Source of the DNA: Pontibacter ramchanderi
GTDB taxonomy: Bacteria; Bacteroidota; Bacteroidia; Cytophagales; Hymenobacteraceae
Length of the DNA: 64,000 bases
Direction of reading: 5' to 3'
Assembly (NCBI RefSeq): GCF_002846395.1
Contig: NZ_PJMU01000002.1
Coordinates: 930,001 to 994,000 of the forward strand
The notes under the pieces were generated by a model, which searched no databases, was not told the DNA's origin, and saw only the letters and a list, made by a program, of their open reading frames with translations. Below are positions 7,907-16,849 of the stretch, piece after piece (positions within the stretch are counted from its first letter, which is position 1; every line of letters begins with the position of its first letter). The position numbers and the translations under genes were made by a program.

Positions 7907-9244
7907 TTAAACCGCCGCTGATTTTCTCGCCACAGGTATAGCGCCCTTCTTTGATTTCTTGCGCAGCTTGTTTATCCAGATGATGGTACCTGTTACCGGT
8001 AAGCTGGTGGCCACAAGGCAGGCAAGGAAGTAGAGTATCTTCGAGAAAGTGCCGTACACGTTGCCCACGTGCAACGGCTTGATGGACGACGTGATTTTCT
8101 CGTTGAACGGCTTGTCGGCAAATATCTCCGCCTTCAGCACCTGCCCGCTGTACTGGTCCAGCTGCACTTTGTCGGATGCTGCCGGCGCGAAAAAGCCGAC
8201 TTTGTTTTTGCTGATGGAAACAGTAGCAGCTGAATCCGTTGAAAAAGAAATGCGGTAGTCCCCTTTATAAGGCAGCGCGGCATCGGCCGATTTAAGGTAG
8301 TCAGCGATCGTAAGCGTTGTGGCTTGCGTTAGATCAGTTGACACTTTTGAGAAGAGCGGCTCTTCCTTGCGGTCCTTTTGTGGCGTTACGCCCAATACCT
8401 TAAAGAAGCCTTCTTTGTACCACTCAAAAGACCAGGTCAGGCCCGTGAGCGACATCACCAGCAACAGGAAAGACGAGTAAAAGCCAAGCGAGTTGTGCAG
8501 GTCGTGGTTCACGCGTTTCCAGTTGCCGCTCCACTTTATTTTGAGGCCCTGTCGCCAGTTTTTCACTTTCTGCGGGAACCAGATCACCAGGCCACTGAGC
8601 ACGATCAGGGTGAAGATGACGGTTGCCCAGCCCACGATCGGACGGCCTACTTCGGTGTCGAGCAGGAGCCAGCGGTGCAGACGGAACATGGTCATGAAAA
8701 ATTCGGAGGTCGGGCTATCGGTCGTGCCGATCACTTCCGCTGTGTAAGGGTTCACGAGGTAGTTGGTACCCCGGTCGCGGCCACCACCGCCTCCTTTGCC
8801 GCCAGGCCCTCCAACCGGTCCGCCCTTATCAGCCGCACCTTCCGGACCTTTTTTGCCTTCATCGCCTTTTTCACCGGAGCCTTTGCCACTACCCTTTCCT
8901 TCACCACCAGGGCCTTTTCCTTCCCCGCCCTTGTCCATTTTCACGTTCACGGTGTAGGTGCGGTTGGGGTCGGCAGGTATGGTAATGGCACTCACTTTGC
9001 CCCCCGTCTCGGCTGCCACCTTTGCCATGATTGCTTCCGCTGTCATGGGTTCAACTCCCGCATCTAACTGCACGGTAAACTTTTCGGGTTCCATAAATTC
9101 CTGCACCTCCGTGTTAAAGGTATAGATCGTGCCGCTCAGGCAGACCACAAACAGGATCAGGCCGCTTGCAATGCCCATCCACAGGTGGAGGTCATTGAAC
9201 AGCTTGCGCACCTTTTGCCAAGTCGATTTTTGTTTTTGTGTCAT
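7907..9244 (-). CDS. PepSY-associated TM protein, candidate ferric-siderophore reductase
   Basis: 445 residues with four membrane segments: about 22-44, 205-227, 250-270 and 403-425. Periplasmic PepSY regions lie between the first two and the last two (TAEAIMAKVAAETGGKVSAI and the block near 345-395). This is the PepSY_TM layout of bacterial ferric-siderophore reductases such as FoxB-type proteins. An unusual Gly/Lys/Glu-rich linker of about 50 residues (roughly 112-160) interrupts the first PepSY region. The gene follows the SusC/SusD pair in the same direction, separated by a hairpin. Inferred role: reduce imported ferric chelate at the inner membrane and release iron. Not proved by sequence alone. 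Confidence 0.82.
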   Translation of the reverse strand: MTQKQKSTWQKVRKLFNDLHLWMGIASGLILFVVCLSGTIYTFNTEVQEFMEPEKFTVQLDAGVEPMTAEAIMAKVAAETGGKVSAITIPADPNRTYTVNVKMDKGGEGKGPGGEGKGSGKGSGEKGDEGKKGPEGAADKGGPVGGPGGKGGGGGRDRGTNYLVNPYTAEVIGTTDSPTSEFFMTMFRLHRWLLLDTEVGRPIVGWATVIFTLIVLSGLVIWFPQKVKNWRQGLKIKWSGNWKRVNHDLHNSLGFYSSFLLLVMSLTGLTWSFEWYKEGFFKVLGVTPQKDRKEEPLFSKVSTDLTQATTLTIADYLKSADAALPYKGDYRISFSTDSAATVSISKNKVGFFAPAASDKVQLDQYSGQVLKAEIFADKPFNEKITSSIKPLHVGNVYGTFSKILYFLACLVATSLPVTGTIIWINKLRKKSKKGAIPVARKSAAV

Positions 9245-9264
9245 GGTGGTGATGTTTAGCTAAA

Positions 9265-9297
9265 AATCCCTCCCTTGCATTTTCCGGCAAGGAAGGG
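9265..9297 (-). terminator. Terminator or attenuator between susD-like and pepSY genes
   Basis: 11-bp stem with one mismatch (9268-9278 with 9287-9297), loop of eight, followed on the minus strand by ATTTTTAG. It lies downstream of the SusD-like gene and just before the PepSY start, so it could reduce but need not block expression of the reductase. Confidence 0.7.
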
Positions 9298-9323
9298 AGA
9301 GAGTTATGTGTAAGGCTATATAT

Positions 9324-10841
9324 TTACTTGTTCCAGAATACCCGCGAGTTAAACGGATCGATCGTTCCCTGCTTGGCTACTTCCTCGCTGTTGGTATATA
9401 CCTCCGACTGGCGGTACGTCAGGCGGCGCGGCCTGAACTCCGGGTCAGCCGACGGGCTTTGCAGCGACTGCGGCAAGCGGCTTAGGTAGTTCAGTCTTCT
9501 GAAGTCGTTCCAAGCCTCGATGCTGCTGATGCTGTTCAGTGCCAGCCACTTCTGCCCGATAATGCGCTCCATTTTATTCGGCGCGAGTGCAAAGTTAACA
9601 GACGGCTGCGCATTGTACGCCACAAATTCTCCTGTTGGTACGCCCATGTACTTGAACGACTCTTTGATGGCTTCTTCGTACAGCTGCTCCGCGCCGCTCA
9701 GCCAGCCACGCTCGGCTGCCTCGGCCTGCAGGAACAAGCTCTCGAAAGAGGAAAGTAACACAGATGGCTGCTGTGCGCTCTTCAGCAAGGCAGCTGGTTG
9801 GTTGCCATTTTCGTTCGGGCCCAACAAAGCGGAGGTTTTCGCCATGTTAAAATCGGCGGCGGTAGCTCCAAGCGGCACCCCTACGTAGTCGCCGTTTACG
9901 GGGCGGTAAAGTTTGGCCAGGCGCGGATCGTTGCGCTCTTTGTACTGTTGCACCAGGTAGGCCGTAGGGCGCAGGGTGTTGTAGCCTGTTGTCAGGGCGC
10001 CGGCCTGATTTCTATAGTAGGCGTCCCAGAACGGATTCTGCAGACCAGCTGAAACCTGGTAGCCTGGGTTTACCAGAGCACTCTCACCAACACCCAAGAA
10101 GCCGCTTCCCTCCTGCCTGATCTTAGCCAGCTCGTCGCTGATGTAGCCCTCTCTTCCGGCTTCGGACTGCCGGAGTAACGCCCGCAGCTTGATGGTGTTG
10201 GCAAATTTTACCCACAGGGTCAGGTTGCCTTTAAAAATCACATCGTCTGTCACCGGTTTTTTAGACAAGGCCGGAGCCGCTTTGATGTCCTCTATACCTG
10301 CCGTGATCAGGTTCATGGCGCCTTCGTATACCTGCTGCCCGTCTTCGTACTTCGGCGTTACGTTTTTGCTACCCTGCAGCGCATCCGTGAAGGGCACGTT
10401 GTTGTAAAGATCCACGAGGCGCATGAAGTGCCAGCCCTGCATGATCTTGGCTATACCTACATAAGCCAGGTCGCCGGTGGCGGCAGCGCTGTTTTCGATG
10501 TCTTTGTAGTTCACCAGCGTGGTATAGCTGTCTTCCCAGATCGGCCGGCCGTCGCGGTCAAAGGACATGGCCTCCACGCCGTAGGTTTCTTCCAACCTGA
10601 ACAGTGAGGTGTTCACCGGGCCATCGGTGGCTTTGGACCAGTAGCCCACCCACACAGCTCCCAGTTGGTTCAGGGCGCCTGTCTCCAGGTTCACGGTCTT
10701 GACAAGGGCATTCGGCAGTTTTTGCTCCACCGGCACATCGGTCGGTGCGTTCGGGTTCACGTTGGTATCCAGGAAGCTATCGCAGGCAGTAAAAGTGGTG
10801 CCGGCAAGCGCGATCAGGACAAGGGATAATAACTTTTTCAT
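9324..10841 (-). CDS. SusD/RagB family outer-membrane lipoprotein
   Basis: 505 residues. The signal peptide MKKLLSLVLIALAGTTFTAC ends in a lipobox with Cys20, followed by DSFLD as usual for SusD-like proteins. The TPR-like helices expected of the family cover the middle, and the C-terminal EAWNDFRR and the late LPQSL and PRRLTYRQSE blocks resemble the SusD-like_2 subgroup. It would lie on the cell surface as a lid over the SusC-like receptor encoded immediately upstream (27 bases apart) and hold the ligand for import. The ligand is not known; the neighbours suggest an iron chelate rather than a glycan, since no glycoside hydrolase is present. Confidence 0.92.
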   Translation of the reverse strand: MKKLLSLVLIALAGTTFTACDSFLDTNVNPNAPTDVPVEQKLPNALVKTVNLETGALNQLGAVWVGYWSKATDGPVNTSLFRLEETYGVEAMSFDRDGRPIWEDSYTTLVNYKDIENSAAATGDLAYVGIAKIMQGWHFMRLVDLYNNVPFTDALQGSKNVTPKYEDGQQVYEGAMNLITAGIEDIKAAPALSKKPVTDDVIFKGNLTLWVKFANTIKLRALLRQSEAGREGYISDELAKIRQEGSGFLGVGESALVNPGYQVSAGLQNPFWDAYYRNQAGALTTGYNTLRPTAYLVQQYKERNDPRLAKLYRPVNGDYVGVPLGATAADFNMAKTSALLGPNENGNQPAALLKSAQQPSVLLSSFESLFLQAEAAERGWLSGAEQLYEEAIKESFKYMGVPTGEFVAYNAQPSVNFALAPNKMERIIGQKWLALNSISSIEAWNDFRRLNYLSRLPQSLQSPSADPEFRPRRLTYRQSEVYTNSEEVAKQGTIDPFNSRVFWNK

Positions 10842-10868
10842 ATCACGAAGAAGGATGAATAATCTTGT

Positions 10869-13800
10869 TTAGAATGCCACGTTTACATTGAAGCCAAAGG
10901 TGCGCGTTGGTGGCAAGTGCCTCCAGCTCATGTAGCCCTCGCTGCTTCCGCCGGCGTACACAAACTCCGGGTCGTTGTAAATGTTGTCTTTCGCCCAGAT
11001 CGAGAACAGGTTGCGGCCCACAAAGCCGATCGTCGCCTCTTTCACCAGTTTCTGGCCATCCAGCCAGTGCATCGGCAAGGTATAGCTTAGGCTCAGCTCA
11101 CGCATTTTGAAGAAGTCGGCGCTCACGGCGTAGTTCGACTGCACGGTGGCGTAGTGGTTGGCGAAGTAGTTACGGTCGCCTTTGGTTTTTACATCCGTGT
11201 TGGGCGTGAACACGCCCGGCGAGGTTTCGATCACAGAGTTCGGAATCACGAACGGCTCGCGGCCATACTGCGTGGTAAGCGGGCTGGTACCGTCAGAGAT
11301 CATACGCGCTGCTGCCTCGGTGTATACCACAGCACCCATACGCCAATCGAACTGCGCGCCCAGCTGGAAGCCTTTGTACTGCAGGGAGGTGTTCAGGCCA
11401 AGTTGATAAGGAGGTGTGCCGGTGCCGCCGTAGTAGAGTTCCGAGCCGCTTACCGGGTTGCCGGTTTTCGGGTCCACGATCACTCTGCCCTCTGGATCGC
11501 GCTTGTAGTCGGTGAATAGGTAGCTGTTGTAAGGCTTGCCCACGATCAGGTAGTTCTGGCGGAAGTGGAAGAGCTGGTCGATACCACCGTAGATCTCGTC
11601 TACCTTGCTCTTGATGTGCGTGAGGTTAGCGCCCACATTCCACACCAGGTCGCCGCGCTGGATCACATCGCCGTTGATGTTCAGTTCGATGATCTTGTTG
11701 CTCGCCTTAAAGGCATTTACCCAAGCCGATGTGAAGCCTGATCCGGCAGAGATGTCAGCCAGGATGGTACCGTCTGTGGTTTTGGCATCTACGTAGGCGG
11801 CTTCCAGGTTCAGGCGGTTCTGGAAGAAGCTCAGCTGCGTACCCACCTCCAGTGAGGTCACGAACTCCGGTTTCAGGTTCGGGTTGGCATCGGAAGTGCC
11901 CAGGCTAAAGCCCGGCAGGTTGCCGTAAGGGAAGCCGTTGCTCTGGCTATACACGTTCTGCAATTGGTAAGGCTCCACTACCACGTTGCCGGTTCTATTA
12001 TAAGAGGCATATACCTTGCCGTAAGAAAGGGTGCTGTTGTTTTTCAGGGCATCAATGGCATCACTGAACACAAAAGACGAACTCACGCCCGGATAAAAGT
12101 AGCTGCGGTTCTCCGGACTCAGCACCGACACCGCCTCCTGGCGACCGGTAAAGGTTAGGAACAGGTAGTTGTTGTAGCCGGCTGTCAATTCACCGAACAC
12201 CGCCACCTGTCTTCTCTGTCTGATAGCGGACTGACCGCCCAACTGCCCCAGGCGGTTGTCCTGGTTGAACAGGCCGGGCACCACCAGCGCCGAAGCGCTC
12301 AGATTGGTCGTCTTGCTGTCGTCGGTGCGCACGTTGTTGCCCAGCAACAGGCGCGTGCTGAACTTGCCGAAGTCCTTGTGCATGTCCAGGATGAAGTCGC
12401 TGTTGATGCGGCGGAAGTTGTTGGTCGCGTCGTTCACGCTGCCGGGTATGTTGGTGCGGCCTGGCGTGGTGTAGGTAAACTTGCCCACTGTAGTGCGGGT
12501 GTCGGTGTTGCGGCTGTAAAGACCCAACCGGTAGATGGCGTTTATCCAGGGAGAGATCTCGTAGTTGAGCTCGATGTTTCCGGTCAGGGTTTGCTGCTCG
12601 TTTACCGTACGCTGGTTGTCGGCGTTGAAGTATGGGTTAGGCTGGTTCGTGCTGAACCAGTAGTTCGGGTTGGCATGCGGTTTGTTCTCCCAGTCTTTCA
12701 GGTCGGCAAATGGCAGGCTGACCGGCAGGCGGTATACCGTAGACCAGGGCTCGCTCTGCGTTACGTCGCTTTTGTTGAACACGTAATTGAGGTTGTAGCT
12801 CGTGCTCAGCTTGCCAAACGAACGGGAGCCGTTGAAACGGGCGCCGGCACGTCTGTTTTTGTCGCCTTCGATGATGCCTTTAGTGAGCACATCCTGCAGC
12901 GAGAAATAGTAGGTGGATTTCTCGTCGCCACCTGAAAAGTTCAGGTCATTTTGGGTCGTGAACCCTGTGTTGAAGAACGCTTTTCTGCCGTCCGGGTGCG
13001 CGCTGTATGGCAGTTGCCACTGGCTTCCGTCGGGCAGCACAGGTCCCACTGGGCGCAGTTCTCCGTCGAAGCGCGGCCCCCACGACTGGTACTGCAGCGG
13101 GTCGTACACGCCGTTCAGCCCCTGCCCGAATTCTGTCTGCTGTTCCGGCAGGCGGCTCACATTATCAAAAGTAGTGGTGTTCGAGTAGTTGATGCGCTGC
13201 GTGCCTGCACGGCCCTTCTTGGTTGTGATCATCAGCACGCCGTTCACGCCATCAGAACCGTACACAGCGGCTGCGTTGGCACCTTTCAGCACGTTGATGC
13301 TTTCGATGTCGTTCGGGTTGAGGCGGTTGATGTCAGGTATAGGCACGCCGTCCACTACATAGAGTGGCGCGTTGTTACCGGTATGCGAGCGTATACCGCG
13401 CAGGTTCACCTGCACATCCGGGTCCACCTTGCTGTCGAATAGGTTGATACGCAGCCCCGACACCTTGCTGGCCAAGCCGAGGATGGGGTTCACCACTTTG
13501 CCCTGGTTCAGCTCGGCGGTATTGAGCTGCGCACTGGCTGTACCCAGTTCGCGGGCAGGCCGCTTTATACCGAGTGCACCGGTTACGACTACTTCAGACA
13601 GTTGGGTGTTGCCGGGCTGAAGCTGCACCTGTAGCGAGCCAGCATTTCCGTTTACCGGTATTTCCTGCGAGGCATAGCCAATGTACGAGAACACAAGTAC
13701 CTCTCCTTCTTTCGCGCGAATCTGAAACTCGCCATCAGGGTTGGTGGTAGTGCCGTTGTTTGTCTCTTTCACTCTAACCGTGACGCCTGGCAGCGCTGTG

Positions 13801-13904
13801 CCGGTGGCCTGTTCTGTTACCTGCCCCGAAACGGCCAGGTCTTGCGCAAATACGCCAAGCGCCATAAGCAGAAAAAATGCTAACGCCAGTAAATGTCTGA
13901 ACAT
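10869..13904 (-). CDS. SusC/RagA family TonB-linked outer-membrane receptor
   Basis: From the ATG at 13904 the product is 1011 residues: a signal peptide (MFRHLLALAFFLLMALGVFAQ), a carboxypeptidase-regulatory-like domain (about 25-105), a plug (about 110-235 with PLYVVDGVPI and KGANAAAVYG), and a 22-strand barrel ending in a terminal Phe (FGFNVNVAF). I chose 13904 over an upstream in-frame ATG at 13934 because the signal peptide starts there. It imports a ligand using TonB energy. It is first in a run with the SusD-like and PepSY genes, faces an AraC-type regulator gene, and has a palindromic operator candidate in its leader. Confidence 0.93.
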   Translation of the reverse strand: MFRHLLALAFFLLMALGVFAQDLAVSGQVTEQATGTALPGVTVRVKETNNGTTTNPDGEFQIRAKEGEVLVFSYIGYASQEIPVNGNAGSLQVQLQPGNTQLSEVVVTGALGIKRPARELGTASAQLNTAELNQGKVVNPILGLASKVSGLRINLFDSKVDPDVQVNLRGIRSHTGNNAPLYVVDGVPIPDINRLNPNDIESINVLKGANAAAVYGSDGVNGVLMITTKKGRAGTQRINYSNTTTFDNVSRLPEQQTEFGQGLNGVYDPLQYQSWGPRFDGELRPVGPVLPDGSQWQLPYSAHPDGRKAFFNTGFTTQNDLNFSGGDEKSTYYFSLQDVLTKGIIEGDKNRRAGARFNGSRSFGKLSTSYNLNYVFNKSDVTQSEPWSTVYRLPVSLPFADLKDWENKPHANPNYWFSTNQPNPYFNADNQRTVNEQQTLTGNIELNYEISPWINAIYRLGLYSRNTDTRTTVGKFTYTTPGRTNIPGSVNDATNNFRRINSDFILDMHKDFGKFSTRLLLGNNVRTDDSKTTNLSASALVVPGLFNQDNRLGQLGGQSAIRQRRQVAVFGELTAGYNNYLFLTFTGRQEAVSVLSPENRSYFYPGVSSSFVFSDAIDALKNNSTLSYGKVYASYNRTGNVVVEPYQLQNVYSQSNGFPYGNLPGFSLGTSDANPNLKPEFVTSLEVGTQLSFFQNRLNLEAAYVDAKTTDGTILADISAGSGFTSAWVNAFKASNKIIELNINGDVIQRGDLVWNVGANLTHIKSKVDEIYGGIDQLFHFRQNYLIVGKPYNSYLFTDYKRDPEGRVIVDPKTGNPVSGSELYYGGTGTPPYQLGLNTSLQYKGFQLGAQFDWRMGAVVYTEAAARMISDGTSPLTTQYGREPFVIPNSVIETSPGVFTPNTDVKTKGDRNYFANHYATVQSNYAVSADFFKMRELSLSYTLPMHWLDGQKLVKEATIGFVGRNLFSIWAKDNIYNDPEFVYAGGSSEGYMSWRHLPPTRTFGFNVNVAF

Positions 13905-13970
13905 ATCTTTATAAGGTATACTAGTTGGCTCCAAGGCATTCCGAGTAAGGATTGCCTTTTTATAAAATTG

Positions 13971-13993
13971 TTATTTAGATAAAGTCTAAATAA
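13971..13993. promoter_or_regulatory. Perfect 23-bp palindrome in the susC leader, candidate metal-regulator operator
   Basis: Arms TTATTTAGA (13971-13979) and TCTAAATAA (13985-13993) are exact reverse complements around a five-base centre. The site begins about 12 bases past the minus-strand -7 box at 14006-14013, so it would cover roughly +8 to +30 of the receptor transcript, a normal place for a repressor. AT-rich palindromes of this form resemble Fur/DtxR-class sites, which is inference. Confidence 0.6.
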
Positions 13994-14005
13994 ACTTAAC
14001 TTGCG

Positions 14006-14013
14006 CAAAAGTA
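14006..14013 (-). promoter_or_regulatory. Candidate -7 box for the susC-susD-pepSY transcript
   Basis: Minus-strand TACTTTTG is a full match to TAnnTTTG. No clear -33 TTTG is found 17-21 bases upstream, which would be consistent with a promoter needing the divergently encoded AraC-type activator. Confidence 0.5.
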
Positions 14014-14073
14014 TAACCTCTCAACTTAATGTTGTAACAGATAAGGGAGTTCTTTTATCAAATAAGGGAAAAC

Positions 14074-15054
14074 ATGAAGCAAGAAGCGAGCGAGCCACTA
14101 ATCGATGGGCAGAGCAGCACCAGTCAGCCATCAGTTGAGCAACACCGTGTTGCCTTTTGTGCCTGTCAGGGCCAAAACGCGCGTGCAGCTGCTGAAACCA
14201 ACATGCGCTTCCCCTCCGGTGAAATTCACTTTAGCCATACCGTCATCAGTTTGTCGAACAAGAAAGTGGTGGGCTGCTTTAACAGCGAAGATTTTGCTCA
14301 GTTGTACTTCTCGATGCGCGGGAAGAGTACATTCAGGCTCGGAGACAACCCCAAGCCTTTTGCCAGCTTCAACGACCAGCAACACAACTTGCTTTTCTTC
14401 TCCGACGAACAGGCCCAACAAGAAATAAAGCCCGACCCGCAGGTGGAGATGCTAACCGTATACATCCCTTCTGACTTTCTGCTGCACTACCTACCCGACA
14501 CGGGAAGCGCGTTTCAGCAGATGAGAGAGAACATACTAGCTGGCAAGCCAGCCCGGCTCAGAAAAGGCAACCTGCCCATTACACCCCGGATCACGGCCGT
14601 GCTGCACGAATTGATCAACTGCATGTACACAGGTTACTGCAAGCGCATGTTTGTGGAGGCAAAGGTGATCGAGCTACTGATGCTGCAGTTTGAGCAGTGC
14701 GAACAGGACGAGGCGCACCTTGCGCCGACGCTCAAACAGACAGATATCGAAAAGATGCTGCATGCCCGCGATCTGATCCTTCAGAACATGGAGTGCCCCT
14801 GCTCGCTGATCGACCTGGCCCATATGGTCGGCACGAACGAGTATTACCTCAAAAAGCATTTTAAGCAGGTATTCGGCACCACGGTGTTTGGCTACCTTAA
14901 CAGTTACCGCATGGAGCAGGCCCGCAAGATGCTGCTCGCAGGCGACCAGAAAGTCGGGGACATTGCCAGCGCCCTGGGCTTTAAGTACGCCGCCCATTTC
15001 ACGGCTGCTTTCAAGAAACACTTTGGCTACCTGCCTCAGAAGATAAAGTCGTAG
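14074..15054 (+). CDS. AraC family transcriptional regulator (PchR-like)
   Basis: 326 residues. The N-terminal part (about 40-200) is the sensory half, with the FSMRGKSTFRLGD and NLLFFS phrases typical of PchR-type regulators. The C-terminal double helix-turn-helix covers about 225-326 (CSLIDLAHMVGTNEYYLKKH and VGDIASALGFKYAAHFTAAF). PchR-type regulators respond to siderophores and switch on the matching uptake genes. It is divergent from the SusC-like receptor gene with about 170 bases between, so it is probably the local activator of that transcript. Confidence 0.88.
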   Translation: MKQEASEPLIDGQSSTSQPSVEQHRVAFCACQGQNARAAAETNMRFPSGEIHFSHTVISLSNKKVVGCFNSEDFAQLYFSMRGKSTFRLGDNPKPFASFNDQQHNLLFFSDEQAQQEIKPDPQVEMLTVYIPSDFLLHYLPDTGSAFQQMRENILAGKPARLRKGNLPITPRITAVLHELINCMYTGYCKRMFVEAKVIELLMLQFEQCEQDEAHLAPTLKQTDIEKMLHARDLILQNMECPCSLIDLAHMVGTNEYYLKKHFKQVFGTTVFGYLNSYRMEQARKMLLAGDQKVGDIASALGFKYAAHFTAAFKKHFGYLPQKIKS

Positions 15055-15077
15055 GCGTGTGCCTTATGTAAACGGCT

Positions 15078-15099
15078 TTTTGACAAAGGATTTTTTGAC
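15078..15099 (+). repeat. 22-bp dispersed repeat, copy 1
   Basis: TTTTGACAAAGG followed by ATTTTTTGAC. The same 22 bases occur in inverted orientation at 19758-19779. Both copies lie just beyond gene 3' ends. The segment is itself a near-tandem of TTTTGACAAAGGA. Confidence 0.6.
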
Positions 15100-15160
15100 A
15101 AAGGACAAAAGACCCTTCGGTATACCTGCTACTTGCTATACCTTAACACCTTCCATACCT

Positions 15161-15196
15161 AAAAAAGAGCAACGCAGGATTACCCCACGCTGCTCT
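15161..15196 (-). terminator. Terminator of the DUF4476 gene
   Basis: On the minus strand AGAGCAGCG (15196-15188) pairs with CGTTGCTCT (15074-type arm at 15174-15166) with one G-U pair, followed by six T. It is the first hairpin past the DUF4476 stop. Confidence 0.75.
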
Positions 15197-15201
15197 CCAC
15201 T

Positions 15202-15250
15202 TGCTTAAACTTTAAACTCTCTAACTCTTAAATTCCTTAACTCCTAAACT
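15202..15250. repeat. 'ttaactctta' low-complexity repeat at a gene 3' end
   Basis: A run of short TTAAACTTTAAACTC / AACTCTTAA-like units directly beyond the DUF4476 stop. A similar run lies at 45388-45415 next to the GH3 stop. This looks like a dispersed 3'-end repeat; no coding content. Confidence 0.5.
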
Positions 15251-15254
15251 TCCA

Positions 15255-15983
15255 CTACCTTCTCCGACTGGTGAACTCCTCGAGCTCCCGCACGTGGTGG
15301 TCGAACTTGAAGATGTCGTAGATATAGTAGAAGCGCTCTTTGTCGCACACGCTGTCATAGGCGAACTTGGCGAACTCGAGGCGGGTACTCTCAAACTCAA
15401 ATTGCAGGAGCACGTTGCGCAGGTCCTCTGACAGGATACTGCTGTTGCGCACTGCCTCGCGGGCAATGGTGAGGCGGGTGCTTTCGAAGTCGCGGCCTTT
15501 CATGGCGTCGATCAGGCGATCCACATCGTAGCGGTCGAGCAGGTTGCGGCAGCCGTTGGCCGGCTCTTCGTAGCGCGGCGGCACTGGCTCGTAGCGCGGC
15601 GGAGCAGGCTCATATCGGTCGGGGTAGCGTGGTGGCACGACCACTACCGGCGGGCCAAGCGGTGTTTCGCTGATCACATGCAAGGCTACTTTTCTACCCG
15701 ATACCCGCACAGAGTAATTCGTTTCGTAACCAGCGCGGGCCAGTACATTTATACCTGTTCTATAAATGCCATGGCGGCCTCTGATCCGGAACTCCACATA
15801 GTGGTTGCCGGGCCGCAGGTGCGTGATGCGCACAAAGTTGGAAGCCGTGCGGTTGATCATACGCCCATCCAAGGCCATCTGGAACAGCTCGCCCCGGTGG
15901 GTGGTAAAGGTCACAACAGTGGGTTGTGCGAAAGCCGGCAGCGCCAGCAGCACAAACAGAAGCGGAAGTAGAAGCTTTTTCAT
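15255..15983 (-). CDS. DUF4476 domain secreted protein
   Basis: From the ATG at 15983 the product is 242 residues: signal peptide (MKKLLLPLLFVLLALPAFAQ), a beta-rich region (about 22-110), a Pro/Arg/Tyr/Glu-rich linker with repeats of PPRYEP (about 115-145), and a C-terminal DUF4476 helical domain with CRNLLDRYDVDRLIDAMKG at its start. An upstream in-frame ATG at 16016 would bury the signal peptide, so 15983 is preferred. Expected in the periplasm or on the surface; function unknown. It has its own terminator and stands alone. Confidence 0.85.
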   Translation of the reverse strand: MKKLLLPLLFVLLALPAFAQPTVVTFTTHRGELFQMALDGRMINRTASNFVRITHLRPGNHYVEFRIRGRHGIYRTGINVLARAGYETNYSVRVSGRKVALHVISETPLGPPVVVVPPRYPDRYEPAPPRYEPVPPRYEEPANGCRNLLDRYDVDRLIDAMKGRDFESTRLTIAREAVRNSSILSEDLRNVLLQFEFESTRLEFAKFAYDSVCDKERFYYIYDIFKFDHHVRELEEFTSRRR

Positions 15984-16162
15984 GGCTGTATAGGTTTTAG
16001 CGTATACTTTCGCCAAGCCAATTATTGTGCCAGTTTGTGGAACTAAAGCAGGGTAGGGTTTGTCTGCGGGGATTCTTTAAATTGCAGGTATAGGTATAAG
16101 AAAAACCGCAGGTATAGCACGCGTGGTTTTTAGGTTTTATTATCGTCCAGAATCGATCTAAA

Positions 16163-16837
16163 TCACAGCTTATAATTCATTCCCAGCTCAAAAGACTTGG
16201 TGATGCTTCGTAGCCCGTACCCCTGGTCCCAATCATAATGCGAGGAGTTCATGCCGGACAGATTATACTTATAAAAGAAATAAGTTATGTTCCCGTAGAG
16301 CCTGTTGCTGATCTGGTAGTTAAAACCCGCTCCTGCCATAGCAAATACATTAAGCCCGCTGTCTTTCACAGTGTGTGAAACGGGACCATTTGCACCGTTG
16401 TGAGTAGTCTGCAAACTTGTGGAGCCATAGGCCGGCACAACCGAGAAAGTCCCGTAAATTGGCAGCTTCCTGTAGAGATTAAAAAAGGTATGGTACAAGG
16501 AAAGCGAGCTTACTAAGGCAACAGTCTTTGCATCGTGCTTGTAGTCTACTCCTTGTATTTGCTCCGTCAGCTTATCCCTATCACCACCTAATCCGAGGCT
16601 AAGCCTCAGGCTTGCTCTATCGGAAAGTTGGTAGCCGGTGTTTATAGAAACAGGAGTGAAGTATCCAGACCGGACTGACCCTTTCGTTTTGCCTTCTTTG
16701 TAATAGATATGGTAGGAGACTGTCTGTAGGTTAAGCCCTAACGTGAATTTTCCTTTCTCAATATACGAAGGTCCTTGCTGCGCGATAGCTGAGAAACAGA
16801 ATAGCACGGACAGAAGAAGTGTTAAGCATGTTTTCAT
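16163..16837 (-). CDS. Outer-membrane beta-barrel protein, intact paralogue
   Basis: 224 residues with a signal peptide (MKTCLTLLLSVLFCFSAIAQ) and alternating amphipathic strands ending ELGMNYKL. It shares a clear pattern with the broken gene just upstream: TVSYHIYYK, SGYF-P-S-N-GY, MAGAGFNYQI-NRLYG and HYDWDQG-G. The two are tandem paralogues 12 bases apart. Function unknown; a small porin-like or surface barrel is the best description. Confidence 0.75.
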   Translation of the reverse strand: MKTCLTLLLSVLFCFSAIAQQGPSYIEKGKFTLGLNLQTVSYHIYYKEGKTKGSVRSGYFTPVSINTGYQLSDRASLRLSLGLGGDRDKLTEQIQGVDYKHDAKTVALVSSLSLYHTFFNLYRKLPIYGTFSVVPAYGSTSLQTTHNGANGPVSHTVKDSGLNVFAMAGAGFNYQISNRLYGNITYFFYKYNLSGMNSSHYDWDQGYGLRSITKSFELGMNYKL

Positions 16838-16849
16838 GATTGCTGTTTA

